From Zoogloea sp. (GTDB lineage Bacteria > Pseudomonadota > Gammaproteobacteria > Burkholderiales > Rhodocyclaceae), in contig NZ_JAQVCN010000037.1 of NCBI RefSeq assembly GCF_028689785.1, forward strand, positions 1 to 44,808: a DNA stretch of 44,808 nt, written 5' to 3'. Positions 17,695-29,813 of the stretch are shown piece by piece. Position numbers and translations under genes: made by a program. The notes below the pieces were generated by a model. The model saw only the letters and a program-made list of their open reading frames with translations, was not told the origin of the DNA and ran no database searches. How positions within the stretch are numbered: the stretch's first letter is position 1; each line of letters starts with the position of its first letter.

Positions 17695-18123
17695 GTGAGT
17701 GAGATTTCCGCAGCAAGCCCGTCGTCGCGCCGGCTCCTGCATACATCCAGACATGTTGTCCGCTGGGGCGACATGGATTTCTACGGCCACGTCAATAACA
17801 CCGTCTATTTCCGCTACTTCGAGCAGGCTCGGGTAGAGTGGATCGAGGCGGCTGGTTTTCTGGTCAGCCCGGCAGCCGAGAATGGTGCTGTCATCATCAA
17901 CGCCAGTTGCACCTTCCTGATCCCCGTTAATTACCCGGCTACGGTGGTGGTCAAGCTGTACGCGGGCGAACCTGGGCGCAGCAGCCTGATGACCTGGTAC
18001 GAACTGTTCGTGGAAGGTGATGAGCGGCTCTACGCTGAAGGGGCCGCCAAAATCGTCTGGATGGATCCGCGCACCGGCAAGTCGGTGCCCATGCCCGAGG
18101 CGCTGCGCAACACGGTAAGCTAG
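17695..18123 (+). CDS. Acyl-CoA thioesterase, 4HBT hotdog family
   Basis: Hotdog-fold thioesterase of 142 aa (4-hydroxybenzoyl-CoA thioesterase/YbgC/FadM-like), which hydrolyses acyl-CoA esters in the cytoplasm. The family signature RWGDMDFYGHVNNTVYFRYFEQAR is intact, with the catalytic Asp at D28 and the downstream GHVNN. GTG 17695 is preferred because AAAGGAGA lies just upstream. The frame extends back to a TTG at 17623 but without a ribosome-binding site. It precedes the acetoacetyl-CoA synthetase gene by 72 nt and is probably cotranscribed with it. The acyl chain specificity cannot be told. Confidence 0.88.
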   Translation: MSEISAASPSSRRLLHTSRHVVRWGDMDFYGHVNNTVYFRYFEQARVEWIEAAGFLVSPAAENGAVIINASCTFLIPVNYPATVVVKLYAGEPGRSSLMTWYELFVEGDERLYAEGAAKIVWMDPRTGKSVPMPEALRNTVS

Positions 18124-18195
18124 CCGGGGTGTTTGTCAGTCAAGGCCGGACGGGAGATCCGGCACAACAAGAAGAGAGATCGAGGAGACCGTTTC

Positions 18196-20175
18196 ATGAG
18201 TTATGCAGTTGCAGACCACCCCCTGTGGGTGCCCGACGCCGCGCGCGTGGCCGTTGCAAATATCACGGGTTTTGCCCGAGAGGCAGAACAGCGTTGGGGG
18301 CGTAGCCTGCCCGATTATCCGGCTCTTCACGCTTGGTCGGTGGATGAGCCGACGGAGTTCTGGGCTTCGATCTGGGACTACGGTGAGGTGCGTGGCGTGA
18401 TGGGCGGCAGCGTGCTTGAGCAGCCCGGCCGCATGCCGGGTTCCCGCTGGTTTCCCGAGGCGAAGCTGAACTATGCCGAGAACCTGCTGCGCAGCCGGGA
18501 TGATAGCGACGCGCTGGTGTTCTGGGGCGAGGATCGGGTCAAGAACCGGCTTTCCCATGGCGACCTTTATCGGCAGGTGGCCCACATGGTGGCGGCCTTT
18601 CAGGAGATGGGCGTGGTGGCGGGGGACCGTGTGGCCGCGTGGATGCCCAACCTGCCAGAGACCATCGTCGTGATGCTCGCCGCGTCGAGCATCGGCGCCA
18701 TCTTCTCGTCGGCCTCGCCCGACTTCGGTGTTCAAGGGGTGCTCGATCGCTTTGGTCAGATTGAGCCGAAGGTGCTGGTGGCGGCTGACGGTTACTACTA
18801 CAACGGCAAGTTGGTGGACTGCATGGATCGTCTGGCGGCGATCACTGAGGGCTTGCCCTCCCTGCGCCGGGTGGTGGTGGTGCCCTATGTCCATGCCCAC
18901 CACGACATCTCCCACGTGCCTCACTCGCGCATGCTGGCAGACTTCGTCAAGCCCTTTCTGGCTGAAACCGAGATTCCGTTTGAGCGCCTGCCGTTCGATC
19001 ATCCGCTGTTCATCATGTTTTCGTCGGGGACCACCGGGGTGCCCAAGTGCATTGTCCACTGTGCGGGCGGGGCGCTGCTGCAGCACATCAAGGAGCATCG
19101 CCTCCATGGTGATATCAAACCGGGCGATCGGCTGTTCTACTTCACTACCTGTGGCTGGATGATGTGGAACTGGTTGGTGTCCGGCCTCGCCTCCGGCGCT
19201 ACGCTGCTGCTCTATGACGGTGCGCCGATGCTGGGTGGTGGATCGATTCTCTTCGACTACGCCGACGCCGAGGGTATGACCCACTTTGGCACATCGGCCA
19301 AGTTCATTGATGGCATTGCCAAGGCCGGGCTACGTCCCCGGGAGAGCCACCGCCTCGCCGCCCTGCGGGCGATGTTCTCGACCGGCAGCCCGCTGGTGCC
19401 GGAGGGCTTTGAGTACGTGTATCGGGAGGTCAAGGCCGACCTGTGCCTGTCGTCCATCTCTGGTGGAACCGACATCATCTCGTGTTTCGTGCTGGGTAAC
19501 CCGACCCTGCCCGTATGGCCCGGCGAGATCCAGTGCCGCGGGCTCGGGATGGCGGTGGATGTGTTCGACGAGATTGGCGTGCCGGTGCGGGCCGAGAAGG
19601 GTGAGCTGGTGTGCACACGGCCCTTCCCGGTGATGCCTGTCGGCTTCTGGAACGATCCGGATGGGGCACGCTACCGAGCGGCCTACTTCGAGCGTTTCGA
19701 GAACGTCTGGTGTCACGGCGACTACTCGGAGATCACCCCCCACGACGGCCTGATCATCTACGGGCGCTCCGACGCGACCCTCAATCCGGGCGGCGTGCGC
19801 ATTGGCACGGCGGAGATCTACCGCCAGGTGGAGAAGCTGCAGGAAGTGGTTGAATCCCTGGTGATCGGCCAGCAGTGGCCGCCGGGAGATGCCAGTGACG
19901 TGCGGGTCGTGCTCTTTGTGAAACTGCGTGAGGGGTTGAAGCTGGATGATGGGCTGGCAGACCGCATCCGGGGCACCATCCGCGAGAACACCACGCCGCG
20001 GCATGTGCCCGCCAGGGTGGTGCAGGTGACGGATATTCCGCGCACCAAGAGCGGCAAGATCGTCGAGCTGGCGGTGCGGGCCGTGGTGCACGGCGAGCCA
20101 GTCAAGAATGTCGAGGCGTTGGCCAATCCTGCCGCGCTTGACGAGTTTCGGGCTCGTCCCGAGCTGCAGTCCTGA
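18196..20175 (+). CDS. Acetoacetate--CoA ligase (acetoacetyl-CoA synthetase)
   Basis: ANL-superfamily ligase of 659 aa that activates acetoacetate to acetoacetyl-CoA, linking ketone-body, leucine or PHB breakdown to central metabolism. Characteristic elements are the N-terminal [11 protein letters not shown], the AMP-binding [14 protein letters not shown] at about 275-288, the acetoacetyl-CoA synthetase segment [19 protein letters not shown], and the C-terminal [12 protein letters not shown] with the catalytic lysine. ATG 18196 is chosen for the GAGGAGA upstream and because the usual AACS N-terminus starts here. It lies between the thioesterase and the isochorismatase-family gene, whose start is 10 nt after this stop. 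Confidence 0.94.
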   Translation: MSYAVADHPLWVPDAARVAVANITGFAREAEQRWGRSLPDYPALHAWSVDEPTEFWASIWDYGEVRGVMGGSVLEQPGRMPGSRWFPEAKLNYAENLLRSRDDSDALVFWGEDRVKNRLSHGDLYRQVAHMVAAFQEMGVVAGDRVAAWMPNLPETIVVMLAASSIGAIFSSASPDFGVQGVLDRFGQIEPKVLVAADGYYYNGKLVDCMDRLAAITEGLPSLRRVVVVPYVHAHHDISHVPHSRMLADFVKPFLAETEIPFERLPFDHPLFIMFSSGTTGVPKCIVHCAGGALLQHIKEHRLHGDIKPGDRLFYFTTCGWMMWNWLVSGLASGATLLLYDGAPMLGGGSILFDYADAEGMTHFGTSAKFIDGIAKAGLRPRESHRLAALRAMFSTGSPLVPEGFEYVYREVKADLCLSSISGGTDIISCFVLGNPTLPVWPGEIQCRGLGMAVDVFDEIGVPVRAEKGELVCTRPFPVMPVGFWNDPDGARYRAAYFERFENVWCHGDYSEITPHDGLIIYGRSDATLNPGGVRIGTAEIYRQVEKLQEVVESLVIGQQWPPGDASDVRVVLFVKLREGLKLDDGLADRIRGTIRENTTPRHVPARVVQVTDIPRTKSGKIVELAVRAVVHGEPVKNVEALANPAALDEFRARPELQS

Positions 20176-20185
20176 GGAGCGTGCC

Positions 20186-20734
20186 ATGTTGATGGATGCG
20201 AGCAAGTCCAGCCTGTTGATCGTTGACGTGCAGGAGCGTCTGCTGCCGGCGATTCAGGATGGTGCTACGGTGCTGCAAAACTGCATCTGGCTGGCGGGTG
20301 TGGCGCGCCGGCTGCAGGTGCCGGTGGTAGTCTCAGAGCAGTATCCGGCTGGGCTGGGCCCTACGGCGGCGGCGCTGCGTGATGCGCTTGAGGGAGCGCG
20401 TTTCGTCGAAAAGACCCATTTCTCCTGTGTGGCCGACGGGTGTCTTGCAGGTACCGAGGTGGATGCACGCCGGCAAGTTGTGGTGACGGGCACTGAGGCT
20501 CATGTCTGCGTCATGCAGACGGTGCTGGAGCTGCGTTGGCAGGGCAAGGAGGTCTTCCTCGTCGAGGACGCCGTCGGGTCGCGAAAAGCCGGTGACAAGC
20601 AGGCCGCCCTGGCCCGTATGCGGGCCCATGGGGTGGAGGTGGTGACCCGGGAGATGGTCGCTTTCGAGTGGCTCAAACGCAGTGCCACGGCATTGTTCCG
20701 GGAGGTCAATCGGGATTTCATCCGCGACAACTGA
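20186..20734 (+). CDS. Isochorismatase-family cysteine hydrolase
   Basis: Cytoplasmic hydrolase of 182 aa with the isochorismatase-like triad: D14 (LLIVDVQ), K76 (VEKTHFS) and C108 (GTEAHVCVMQT), with the cis-peptide region just before the cysteine. The YcaC-like subgroup covers nicotinamidases, N-carbamoyl hydrolases and many uncharacterised amidases; the natural substrate here is unknown. The ribosome-binding site GAGGAG overlaps the end of the acetoacetyl-CoA synthetase gene, so the two are cotranscribed. This hints at a role in the same catabolic unit. An alternative start is ATG 20192. Confidence 0.9.
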   Translation: MLMDASKSSLLIVDVQERLLPAIQDGATVLQNCIWLAGVARRLQVPVVVSEQYPAGLGPTAAALRDALEGARFVEKTHFSCVADGCLAGTEVDARRQVVVTGTEAHVCVMQTVLELRWQGKEVFLVEDAVGSRKAGDKQAALARMRAHGVEVVTREMVAFEWLKRSATALFREVNRDFIRDN

Positions 20735-22528
<1,794 letters not shown>

Positions 22529-22539
22529 AAGGAAATTCC

Positions 22540-23379
22540 ATGAAACTCTGCGGCTTCGACGTCGGCATCGACAAGCCTTTCTTCCTGATCGCCGGGCCTT
22601 GTGTGATCGAGTCCCGCGAGATGGCCTTCGAGACCGCCAAGGCGCTCAAGGACATCTGTGGCGAGCTGGGCATTCCCTTCATCTACAAGTCCAGCTACGA
22701 CAAGGCCAACCGCAGTTCCGGCAAGTCCTATCGCGGCATGGGCATGGAGAAGGGGCTGGAGATCCTCGGCGAAGTCCGCGAGAAGGTCGGAGTGCCCGTC
22801 CTTACCGACGTGCACTCCGAAGCCGAAGTGCCCCATGTGGCAGCGGTTGTTGATGTGCTGCAGACCCCGGCCTTCCTGTGCCGTCAGACTGATTTCATCC
22901 ACGCTGTTGCCGCCTCCGGCAAGCCGGTGAACATCAAGAAGGGCCAGTTCCTGGCCCCGGGCGACATGAAGAACGTCGTCGACAAGGCCCGCGAGGCCAA
23001 TGGCGGCGGCGACACCATCATGGTGTGCGAACGAGGTGCATCTTTCGGTTACAACAATCTCGTCTCCGACATGCGCTCCCTGGCGATCATGCGTGAGACG
23101 GGCTGTCCAGTGGTGTTCGACGCCACACACTCAGTCCAGCTGCCGGGCGGGCAGGGGACGGTTTCCGGTGGTCAGCGGGAGTTCGTTCCCGTGCTGGCCC
23201 GGGCGGCCGTGGCTGTCGGTGTTGCCGGCCTGTTCATGGAGACCCACCCTGATCCCGCCAAGGCCTTCTCCGATGGCCCCAACGCGTGGCCGTTGCCCAG
23301 GCTCAAGTCCCTGCTTGCGACCCTCAAGGCGATCGATTCGCTGGTCAAGGCTGAGGGCCTCGAAGAGCTGAAGGCCTGA
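22540..23379 (+). CDS. kdsA: 3-deoxy-8-phosphooctulonate synthase KdsA
   Basis: Condenses arabinose-5-phosphate and phosphoenolpyruvate to Kdo-8-phosphate, the first committed step toward the Kdo of the LPS inner core. The 279-aa product has the family signatures [45 protein letters not shown] and the late [21 protein letters not shown]. The start at 22540 has GAAAGGAAA upstream and follows the pyrG stop by 11 nt. The gene reports a Gram-negative envelope with Kdo-containing LPS, consistent with the envelope glycosyltransferases elsewhere in the window. Confidence 0.98.
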   Translation: MKLCGFDVGIDKPFFLIAGPCVIESREMAFETAKALKDICGELGIPFIYKSSYDKANRSSGKSYRGMGMEKGLEILGEVREKVGVPVLTDVHSEAEVPHVAAVVDVLQTPAFLCRQTDFIHAVAASGKPVNIKKGQFLAPGDMKNVVDKAREANGGGDTIMVCERGASFGYNNLVSDMRSLAIMRETGCPVVFDATHSVQLPGGQGTVSGGQREFVPVLARAAVAVGVAGLFMETHPDPAKAFSDGPNAWPLPRLKSLLATLKAIDSLVKAEGLEELKA

Positions 23380-23449
23380 GCCTGCGGGCGATTTTCCGGT
23401 TTCGAAGTTAGAGGCGGCCGGAAGGTCGCCGCTGTAAATTCAGTGATAA

Positions 23450-24751
<1,302 letters not shown>

Positions 24752-24797
24752 TTGAAGGAAGCAGCGGCCATCCTTCCGGGGTGGCCGCAATGACGTC

Positions 24798-25073
24798 ATG
24801 CGCTGGCCCGTTCTCGTTCTCGTCTTTTTGGCTCTCGCCTTGCAGTATCCCTTGTGGATTGGCAAGGGCGGGTGGTTGCGTGTCTGGGAAGTGGAAAAGC
24901 AGCTGACGGCCCAGAAAGAGGGCAATCGAAAGCTTGAGCAACGCAACACCGGACTGGAGGCCGAGGTCCGTGATCTGAAGACCGGTTATGAGGCCATCGA
25001 AGAGCGGGCGCGCTTCGAACTCGGTCTGACCAAATCGGACGAAATCTTCGTCCAGACTCCCCAGCAAAAGTAA
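24798..25073 (+). CDS. ftsB: Cell division protein FtsB
   Basis: Small bitopic division protein of 91 aa. A single N-terminal membrane helix (about residues 3-20, WPVLVLVFLALALQYPLW) is followed by the family motif KGGWLRVWEVEKQL, then a coiled coil of about 40 residues and the GYEAIEERARFELGLTKSDEIF segment typical of FtsB. It forms the FtsQ-FtsB-FtsL complex that activates septal peptidoglycan synthesis. It is the last gene of the pyrG-kdsA-eno-ftsB run, 46 nt after eno. Beyond it (25074-25226) I see no gene or convincing terminator. Confidence 0.95.
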   Translation: MRWPVLVLVFLALALQYPLWIGKGGWLRVWEVEKQLTAQKEGNRKLEQRNTGLEAEVRDLKTGYEAIEERARFELGLTKSDEIFVQTPQQK

Positions 25074-25226
25074 GTCTCCATCCGGGCATCAGCTATCTCA
25101 GGCGAATGTGTTGTTCGCTTGGATCATGTGTTGCTCCTTGCCCTGCGGGCAGGCTGCTGGGCTGCTATTCAATATCCAGATATGACTGATCGAGGGATCA
25201 AGCCGGATCGGAATTGATCAAGGACT

Positions 25227-26855
25227 TCATTCGTCGCGTCTGTAGAGCCTGAAGGTTTCCGCTTTCCGCCCGCCTCCAAGGTGGCGCTCCCAGATGAGGT
25301 TCCATTCCCGGGGCACGCTTTGGGATGTGCCGCTGGTGCTGTAGGTGAGTAGCAGCGTGCATTCTTCTTTCGCGTCAAAGCGCAAAGTCCGGATCCCGGC
25401 AAAGTAGTCGAGTGCGGCTCGTTGGGTATCGCCCAGGTTGCGGCGCGTGATACAGCCGGCTTGCGGGCCGAGGGCCTGGCGCAGCTCGGTGGCGAGGGGC
25501 TGGTAGTTCTTGGTGTGGGCGAACCAGGGCTGCCACAGCATGACGGCGAGACACCACAGCAGGGTCATGCCCAGTGCCCAATTGGTGGTTCCCCGTTGCA
25601 TGTTGCGCTGGGTGCCCAGGGGCAGGAGGAGGAGTAGCAGGCTCAGGGCCGTACCGACGACTGCGCCGACGAGCCACGTGCCGTGCTGGAAGTCGGGTGC
25701 CATGCGGGCAACCTGGCGGGCGAGCCCCGGGGGCCAGCTGAAATGGAGGGCGCTCCAGCCCAGCCAGACCAGAATGCCAAAGAAGATGAAGACCATCACC
25801 CCGAACCAGTCAAAGGCATTGGCCGCGCCGCGACGCAGGCTTGTGACCCCCAGTGCCGCCAGCAGACACAAGGGGGGGAGAACGGGCAGCAGTCCGGCAG
25901 TCCGCAGACCACCGGTGGTGGCGACCAGAAATATGGCCAGGATGCTGCCCATCAGGGGGAGTGCCAGCTGTGGGCTGGTGATGTTATGACGGTTACGCCA
26001 CACCGCCCAGCCGGCGATAGGCCAGAGTGGCCACGCAAACCAGCCGAACAGTTGCAGCAGTTTGCCTAGTTCGGAAACGTGGCTGGTGTGGGGTAGGGTG
26101 CTGGCAAGTTCCTCTTGCCACCAGAGGGGGATTTCCCCGGGATACTGGTTCGCCACAGCGCCTAGCCAAAGAGCACCGATCGCGAGGGCAATGCCCAGAC
26201 CCAGTGCAACGCTGCCCAGCACTGCCCGATTGCGGCAACGGGCGCACAGCAAGGGGGTCAGGATGATGACCGGCAGTGTCAGGGCAAGCCCTGAAAGGCC
26301 GCCGGCAAGGAAGGCCAGTGCGGCCCCCAATCCGGCCTGGATGGCGCCGCGACCGGGCTTCTCGGCGAGTTCGCCTAGGCCGGCAAAGCACAGTGCCATT
26401 CCAGCGAGTTGGGCCAGCAGTGGTTGGGTTTCGTGGGCATGCACCACCAGCCCAAGAGAGCCCATGCCAAGCAGGATGGCTGGTGCGAAGGAGGCTTCGC
26501 CATAAAGGCGCCGTGCTGCCAGACCGGTCCAGTAGAGGCTGGCCGCACAGAACAGGCTTGTGGCGAGCCGGGCGGCATCATGAACCGGCAGCAGCCAGCC
26601 GAGCAGTCGGGCCAGTAGGGCGCCCACCCAGTAATAAAGAGGGGCTGCGCCGCGATAGGTTTCGCCGGCAATTTCGGGAACGAGCCAGCTGCCACCCTGG
26701 AGAATGGCGTGAATCGGGCCAAGGTGGGTCAGATCGTCGCCACGCCAGGGGAGATGCCCAGTGGTGCCTACCAGCAGGTAAATACCCAGAAGGACGGCGA
26801 GCGGCCAGCCTGTCAGGGGGGCGGGCAGCGAGAAACGTGAGGGGGCGAGAGGCAT
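25227..26855 (-). CDS. ArnT-like / GT39-type membrane glycosyltransferase
   Basis: Polytopic membrane protein of 542 aa with about twelve hydrophobic segments and a soluble tail from about 440. The N-terminal loop (HLPWRGDDLTHLGPIHAIL, then GAAPLYYWVGALL) aligns with the acidic-motif region of ArnT/PMT-type glycosyltransferases, but has D-D where the other two members in this window have D-E. It is separated from the other two by 18 kb and lies alone, downstream of rpmE behind a terminator. It probably transfers a polyprenyl-phosphate-linked sugar in the periplasm; donor and acceptor are unknown. Confidence 0.78.
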   Translation of the reverse strand: MPLAPSRFSLPAPLTGWPLAVLLGIYLLVGTTGHLPWRGDDLTHLGPIHAILQGGSWLVPEIAGETYRGAAPLYYWVGALLARLLGWLLPVHDAARLATSLFCAASLYWTGLAARRLYGEASFAPAILLGMGSLGLVVHAHETQPLLAQLAGMALCFAGLGELAEKPGRGAIQAGLGAALAFLAGGLSGLALTLPVIILTPLLCARCRNRAVLGSVALGLGIALAIGALWLGAVANQYPGEIPLWWQEELASTLPHTSHVSELGKLLQLFGWFAWPLWPIAGWAVWRNRHNITSPQLALPLMGSILAIFLVATTGGLRTAGLLPVLPPLCLLAALGVTSLRRGAANAFDWFGVMVFIFFGILVWLGWSALHFSWPPGLARQVARMAPDFQHGTWLVGAVVGTALSLLLLLLPLGTQRNMQRGTTNWALGMTLLWCLAVMLWQPWFAHTKNYQPLATELRQALGPQAGCITRRNLGDTQRAALDYFAGIRTLRFDAKEECTLLLTYSTSGTSQSVPREWNLIWERHLGGGRKAETFRLYRRDE

Positions 26856-26880
26856 GGCGGCGGGTTTCCTGCAGGCAACA

Positions 26881-26906
26881 AAAAAGGCAGCCGTGGCTGC
26901 CTTTTT
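26881..26906 (-). terminator. rpmE intrinsic terminator
   Basis: A 12-bp perfect stem (AAAAAGGCAGCC / GGCTGCCTTTTT on the plus strand) with a T-run on the minus strand lies 28 nt after the rpmE stop and 26 nt before the next minus-strand gene. Confidence 0.92.
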
Positions 26907-26933
26907 CGGTCGATCCCGGCTACTGAGCGGAAA

Positions 26934-27152
26934 TCAGCCCAGACGCTGAACGGTACCGTACTTTTGACGGAAGCGTTCGACACGGCCGGCGGTGTCAACG
27001 ATCTTCTGCTTGCCGGTGTAGAACGGATGGCAGAGGGAGCACACTTCCACGTGGTATTGGGGCTTGCCCATGGTGGAGCGGGTGGTGAAGGTGGCGCCAC
27101 AAGAGCAGGTCACCTGCACTTCGGTGTAATTCGGATGGGTATCGGCTTTCAT
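26934..27152 (-). CDS. rpmE: 50S ribosomal protein L31, zinc-binding type
   Basis: Ribosomal protein L31 of 72 aa in the large subunit. The zinc-binding C+ form is shown by CSCGATF near residue 16 and [13 protein letters not shown] near residue 37, which provide four ligands. The N-terminus MKADTHPNY and the C-terminus [14 protein letters not shown] are typical. It is monocistronic, with its own promoter upstream and a strong terminator downstream. Confidence 0.98.
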   Translation of the reverse strand: MKADTHPNYTEVQVTCSCGATFTTRSTMGKPQYHVEVCSLCHPFYTGKQKIVDTAGRVERFRQKYGTVQRLG

Positions 27153-27205
27153 CGCTTTATCCTTTGGGTACGTGGGTGGTGAATTTGGCCACCCGAAAGC
27201 GGAGC

Positions 27206-27234
27206 ATTCTGAAGCATTTCAGCCCCTTATGCAA
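27206..27234 (-). promoter_or_regulatory. Sigma-70 promoter for rpmE
   Basis: On the minus strand TTGCAT (27234-27229) and CAGAAT (27211-27206) are 17 nt apart, ending 53 nt before the rpmE start. Confidence 0.65.
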
Positions 27235-27260
27235 GGTTTCTTCCGCGACTTCTGTTTGCT

Positions 27261-28523
27261 TTAAAGAAATCTGGCGACGAAAGCACCGACGCTTTCTGCC
27301 GGTAGGGGCAGCCAGGCCCGATGGTCGCTGCCGGGGATGCGTTCGACGGCTTCGCCTTGCGCGTTCCGGATCTGCTCGATTCGGACTTCGCGGTTGCCGG
27401 AGGGGTGCACCAGCTCCAGGTGATCGCCCACGGCGAAGGCATTCTTCGATGCGATCTCGACCATACCCCGCTCCGCATCGTAGGCCACCACGTCCCCCAC
27501 GTAAATGCTGCGTCCCGACTCGGAGTGGCCACGCAGGTAGTTTTGGGTTTCGTGGGGTGTGTGACGTTGGAGGAAGCCGTCGGTGTAGCCCCGGTTGGCG
27601 AGGCCCTCAAGTTGCCCCAGCAGGGCTGGATCAAGGCTGCGCCCGGCGACGGCATCGTCGATGGCCTGACGATAGGCCTGGCAGGTGCGGGCCACGTAGT
27701 AGGGGCTCTTGGTACGTCCTTCGATCTTCAGGGAGTCGATGCCGATTTCCACCAGCCGCTGGACGTGCTCGATGGCGCGCAGATCCTTGGAGTTGAGGAT
27801 GTAGGTGCCGTGCTCATCTTCTTCGATGGGCATGTACTCGCCGGCGCGTTTGTGGGGTTCCTCGATGAGGTGTACGTCACCGGCGCCGCAGGTCTTGGCT
27901 TCGTGGGTCTTGAAGTCCCAGCGGCAGGAGTTGGTGCAGCTGCCTTGGTTGGGGTCGCGGTGGTTGAAGTAACCGGACAGCAGACAGCGACCCGAGTAGG
28001 CGATGCACAGGGCCCCGTGGATGAAGACCTCCAGTTCGGTGTCGGGGCAGTCCTGGCGGATGCTGGCGATCTCGTCGAGGGACAGCTCCCGGGACAGGAT
28101 CACGCGGGAGATGCCGGCCGATTTCCAGAAGCGTACCGCCGCGGCGTTGACGGTGTTGGCCTGTACGGAGAGGTGGATGGGCATCTCCGGGAAGTTCTCG
28201 CGGACCATCAGTATGAGGCCCGGGTCGGACATGATCAGGGCGTCGGGCTTGAGGGCGATGACCGGGGCGATGTCCTTGATGAAGGTCTTGATCTTGGCGC
28301 CGTGGGGGTAGATGTTGGCCACCACGTAGAAGTGCTTGCCCAGGGCCCGGGCCCGATTGATGCCGTCGGCCAGTACGGGGAGATCGCCGAAATCATTGTT
28401 GCGGACGCGCAGGGAATAGCGCGGCTGACCTGCGTAGATGGCTGTGGCGCCAAAGGCGAAGGCGGTATCGAGCATGGCCAGTGAGCCGGCAGGAGCGAGG
28501 AGTTCGGGAGTCTTGAGAGGCAT
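27261..28523 (-). CDS. trhP: tRNA 5-hydroxyuridine modification protein TrhP (YegQ, U32 family)
   Basis: U32-family protein of 420 aa. YegQ/TrhP is needed for prephenate-dependent hydroxylation of U34 in several tRNAs. Hallmarks are the N-terminal PELLAPAGSLAMLDTAFAFGA, the U32 signature ELEVFIHGALCIAYSGRCLLSGYF, the cysteine set in QGSCTNSCRW and TCGAG that can bind an Fe-S cluster, and SLKIEGRTKSPYYVA. The C-terminal beta-barrel (about 330-420) is complete. It was formerly annotated as a collagenase-like peptidase; tRNA modification is now the established role. It lies 56 nt after the DnaJ-like gene on the same strand. Confidence 0.94.
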   Translation of the reverse strand: MPLKTPELLAPAGSLAMLDTAFAFGATAIYAGQPRYSLRVRNNDFGDLPVLADGINRARALGKHFYVVANIYPHGAKIKTFIKDIAPVIALKPDALIMSDPGLILMVRENFPEMPIHLSVQANTVNAAAVRFWKSAGISRVILSRELSLDEIASIRQDCPDTELEVFIHGALCIAYSGRCLLSGYFNHRDPNQGSCTNSCRWDFKTHEAKTCGAGDVHLIEEPHKRAGEYMPIEEDEHGTYILNSKDLRAIEHVQRLVEIGIDSLKIEGRTKSPYYVARTCQAYRQAIDDAVAGRSLDPALLGQLEGLANRGYTDGFLQRHTPHETQNYLRGHSESGRSIYVGDVVAYDAERGMVEIASKNAFAVGDHLELVHPSGNREVRIEQIRNAQGEAVERIPGSDHRAWLPLPAESVGAFVARFL

Positions 28524-28579
28524 GAATGGGGTACTGATGGGGTGAATGGGCAGGCGCGGATGTCGGCTGATCCAGAAGG

Positions 28580-29572
28580 TCAGCGATTCTGGTTGAGGGT
28601 GTCGCGCCAGCGTGCCAAGGTGGGACTTTGATCGTCGAGCTGTTGCTGGAGAACCTGGTCGGCCATTTCGAGCAGGGCTCTCTGCTCGTTGCTCAGATAG
28701 CGAGGGTATTGCACCTGCAGGTGGGCGATGAGATCGCCAGCGTGACGGCGACCACGGGCCGGGAAGCCGGCGCCGGGGAGCCGGATCTCCGTTGTGGTAG
28801 AGGCTTCCGGTAGCAGTGCTTCGTGCACGCCGTTCAGGCTGGGGACATCGATGACACCACCAGCAAGCACCCGGAAGATGCTAACTGGCAGATCGAGATG
28901 GATGTCAGGGCCTTCGAGGCGGAAGAGAGGGTGCACCCGGGCATGCAGGGTGAGGTAGAGGTCGCCGGACTCCCCGTTCTCGGGGGCGGGGCCGCCCTGG
29001 CCGGCAATCCGGAGCTCCTCTCCGGGCAACATGGCTGCTGGAATGCTGACGACGAGCTGCCGGTCGGCGGCGTTCCAGCCGCGGCCTTCGCAATCGGGGC
29101 AGTGGTTATCGGTGAAATAACCTTTTCCGCTGCATGACGGGCAGGGTTTGAGGCCCGCGCTGCTTCGGACGCGCCCGCTGCCATGGCAGGTGCCGCACAT
29201 GGTCGTTCGGCCATAGCTGCGTCGTCCGCTGCCTTCGCAACTCGTGCAGTTCACGCGTCCTTCGAGACTGACCGTGATGGTGCCGCCGAAAGCGGCTTCT
29301 GCAAGGTCCACATCAATGTGGAGTCGTCGGTCTTCACCCTTCGGGCGCCGGGGCGGGGAGCTTGCTTCGCTAGCCTTAGGGGCTTCGGTTTCGCGGATGC
29401 CGGTGAGATGCTCGAAGGCTTCTCGGGCCAGGCGGAATTGTTCATGTGCCTGGGGGTCGGCGTTGCGGTCCGGGTGCCAGCGCATGGCCATCCGTTTGAA
29501 GGCGCGCTTGATTTCGGCCGCAGTGGCACATGGGGTGACCCCCAGAATCTGGTGAAAATCAGGTTGAGACAT
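28580..29572 (-). CDS. DnaJ-like Hsp40 cochaperone with a short linker
   Basis: Hsp40 protein of 330 aa. The J domain (1-60) has the HPD tripeptide at 33-35. A zinc region (109-166) contains the four CxxCxGxG repeats in full (CTSCEGSG, CGTCHGSG, CPSCSGKG, CPDCEGRG), then the C-terminal substrate-binding domains follow. The Gly/Phe-rich linker of canonical DnaJ is replaced by a short, charged Ala/Pro/Arg stretch (about 60-82), and the protein is about 45 aa shorter than DnaJ. There is no dnaK or grpE nearby, so this is probably an additional J-protein rather than the housekeeping one. It lies downstream of spoVR, with 241 nt between. Confidence 0.9.
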   Translation of the reverse strand: MSQPDFHQILGVTPCATAAEIKRAFKRMAMRWHPDRNADPQAHEQFRLAREAFEHLTGIRETEAPKASEASSPPRRPKGEDRRLHIDVDLAEAAFGGTITVSLEGRVNCTSCEGSGRRSYGRTTMCGTCHGSGRVRSSAGLKPCPSCSGKGYFTDNHCPDCEGRGWNAADRQLVVSIPAAMLPGEELRIAGQGGPAPENGESGDLYLTLHARVHPLFRLEGPDIHLDLPVSIFRVLAGGVIDVPSLNGVHEALLPEASTTTEIRLPGAGFPARGRRHAGDLIAHLQVQYPRYLSNEQRALLEMADQVLQQQLDDQSPTLARWRDTLNQNR

Positions 29573-29693
29573 TTCGGCATTCTAATCGGCGCGGGCCGGT
29601 TGATGGCTGAAACGGGGATGTGGACGGGTAAAACGTGGGGTTCAAGGGGGGCTGGGGCTGCTCTGGATCTGGTTGGTGCCCAGCAGTGCAGCC

Positions 29694-29783
29694 CTAGAAG
29701 CGACTGAGAATCGCCATGCTGACCCGCGAGAGGTAAAGGTTCAGGTCGTGGGGGCCGAGGCGCGTGCAGCCCCTGAAGCCCAT
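29694..29783 (-). CDS. Candidate 29-aa small protein downstream of spoVR
   Basis: A short open frame starts 30 nt after the spoVR stop. It begins MGFRGCTRLGPHDLNLYLSR and ends in a hydrophobic SMAILSRF; GGAGAACGG lies upstream as a possible ribosome-binding site, though rather far from the ATG. Its composition looks protein-like rather than like the Arg/Pro-rich shadow frames around it. I do not recognise a family. Its position suggests a possible link with the PrkA-YeaH-SpoVR set. The rest of the 241-nt gap shows no other gene. Confidence 0.3.
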   Translation of the reverse strand: MGFRGCTRLGPHDLNLYLSRVSMAILSRF

Positions 29784-29813
29784 GGTTTCCGTTCTCCAGC
29801 TGAAAGACCCGGG

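Noticed and set aside
29618..29646. Possible sigma-32 promoter for the DnaJ-like gene (CTTGAA at 29646-29641, minus strand)
   Set aside because: The -35 is excellent, but the only CCCCGTTT-like -10 is 23 nt away, outside the normal spacing, so I do not call it.
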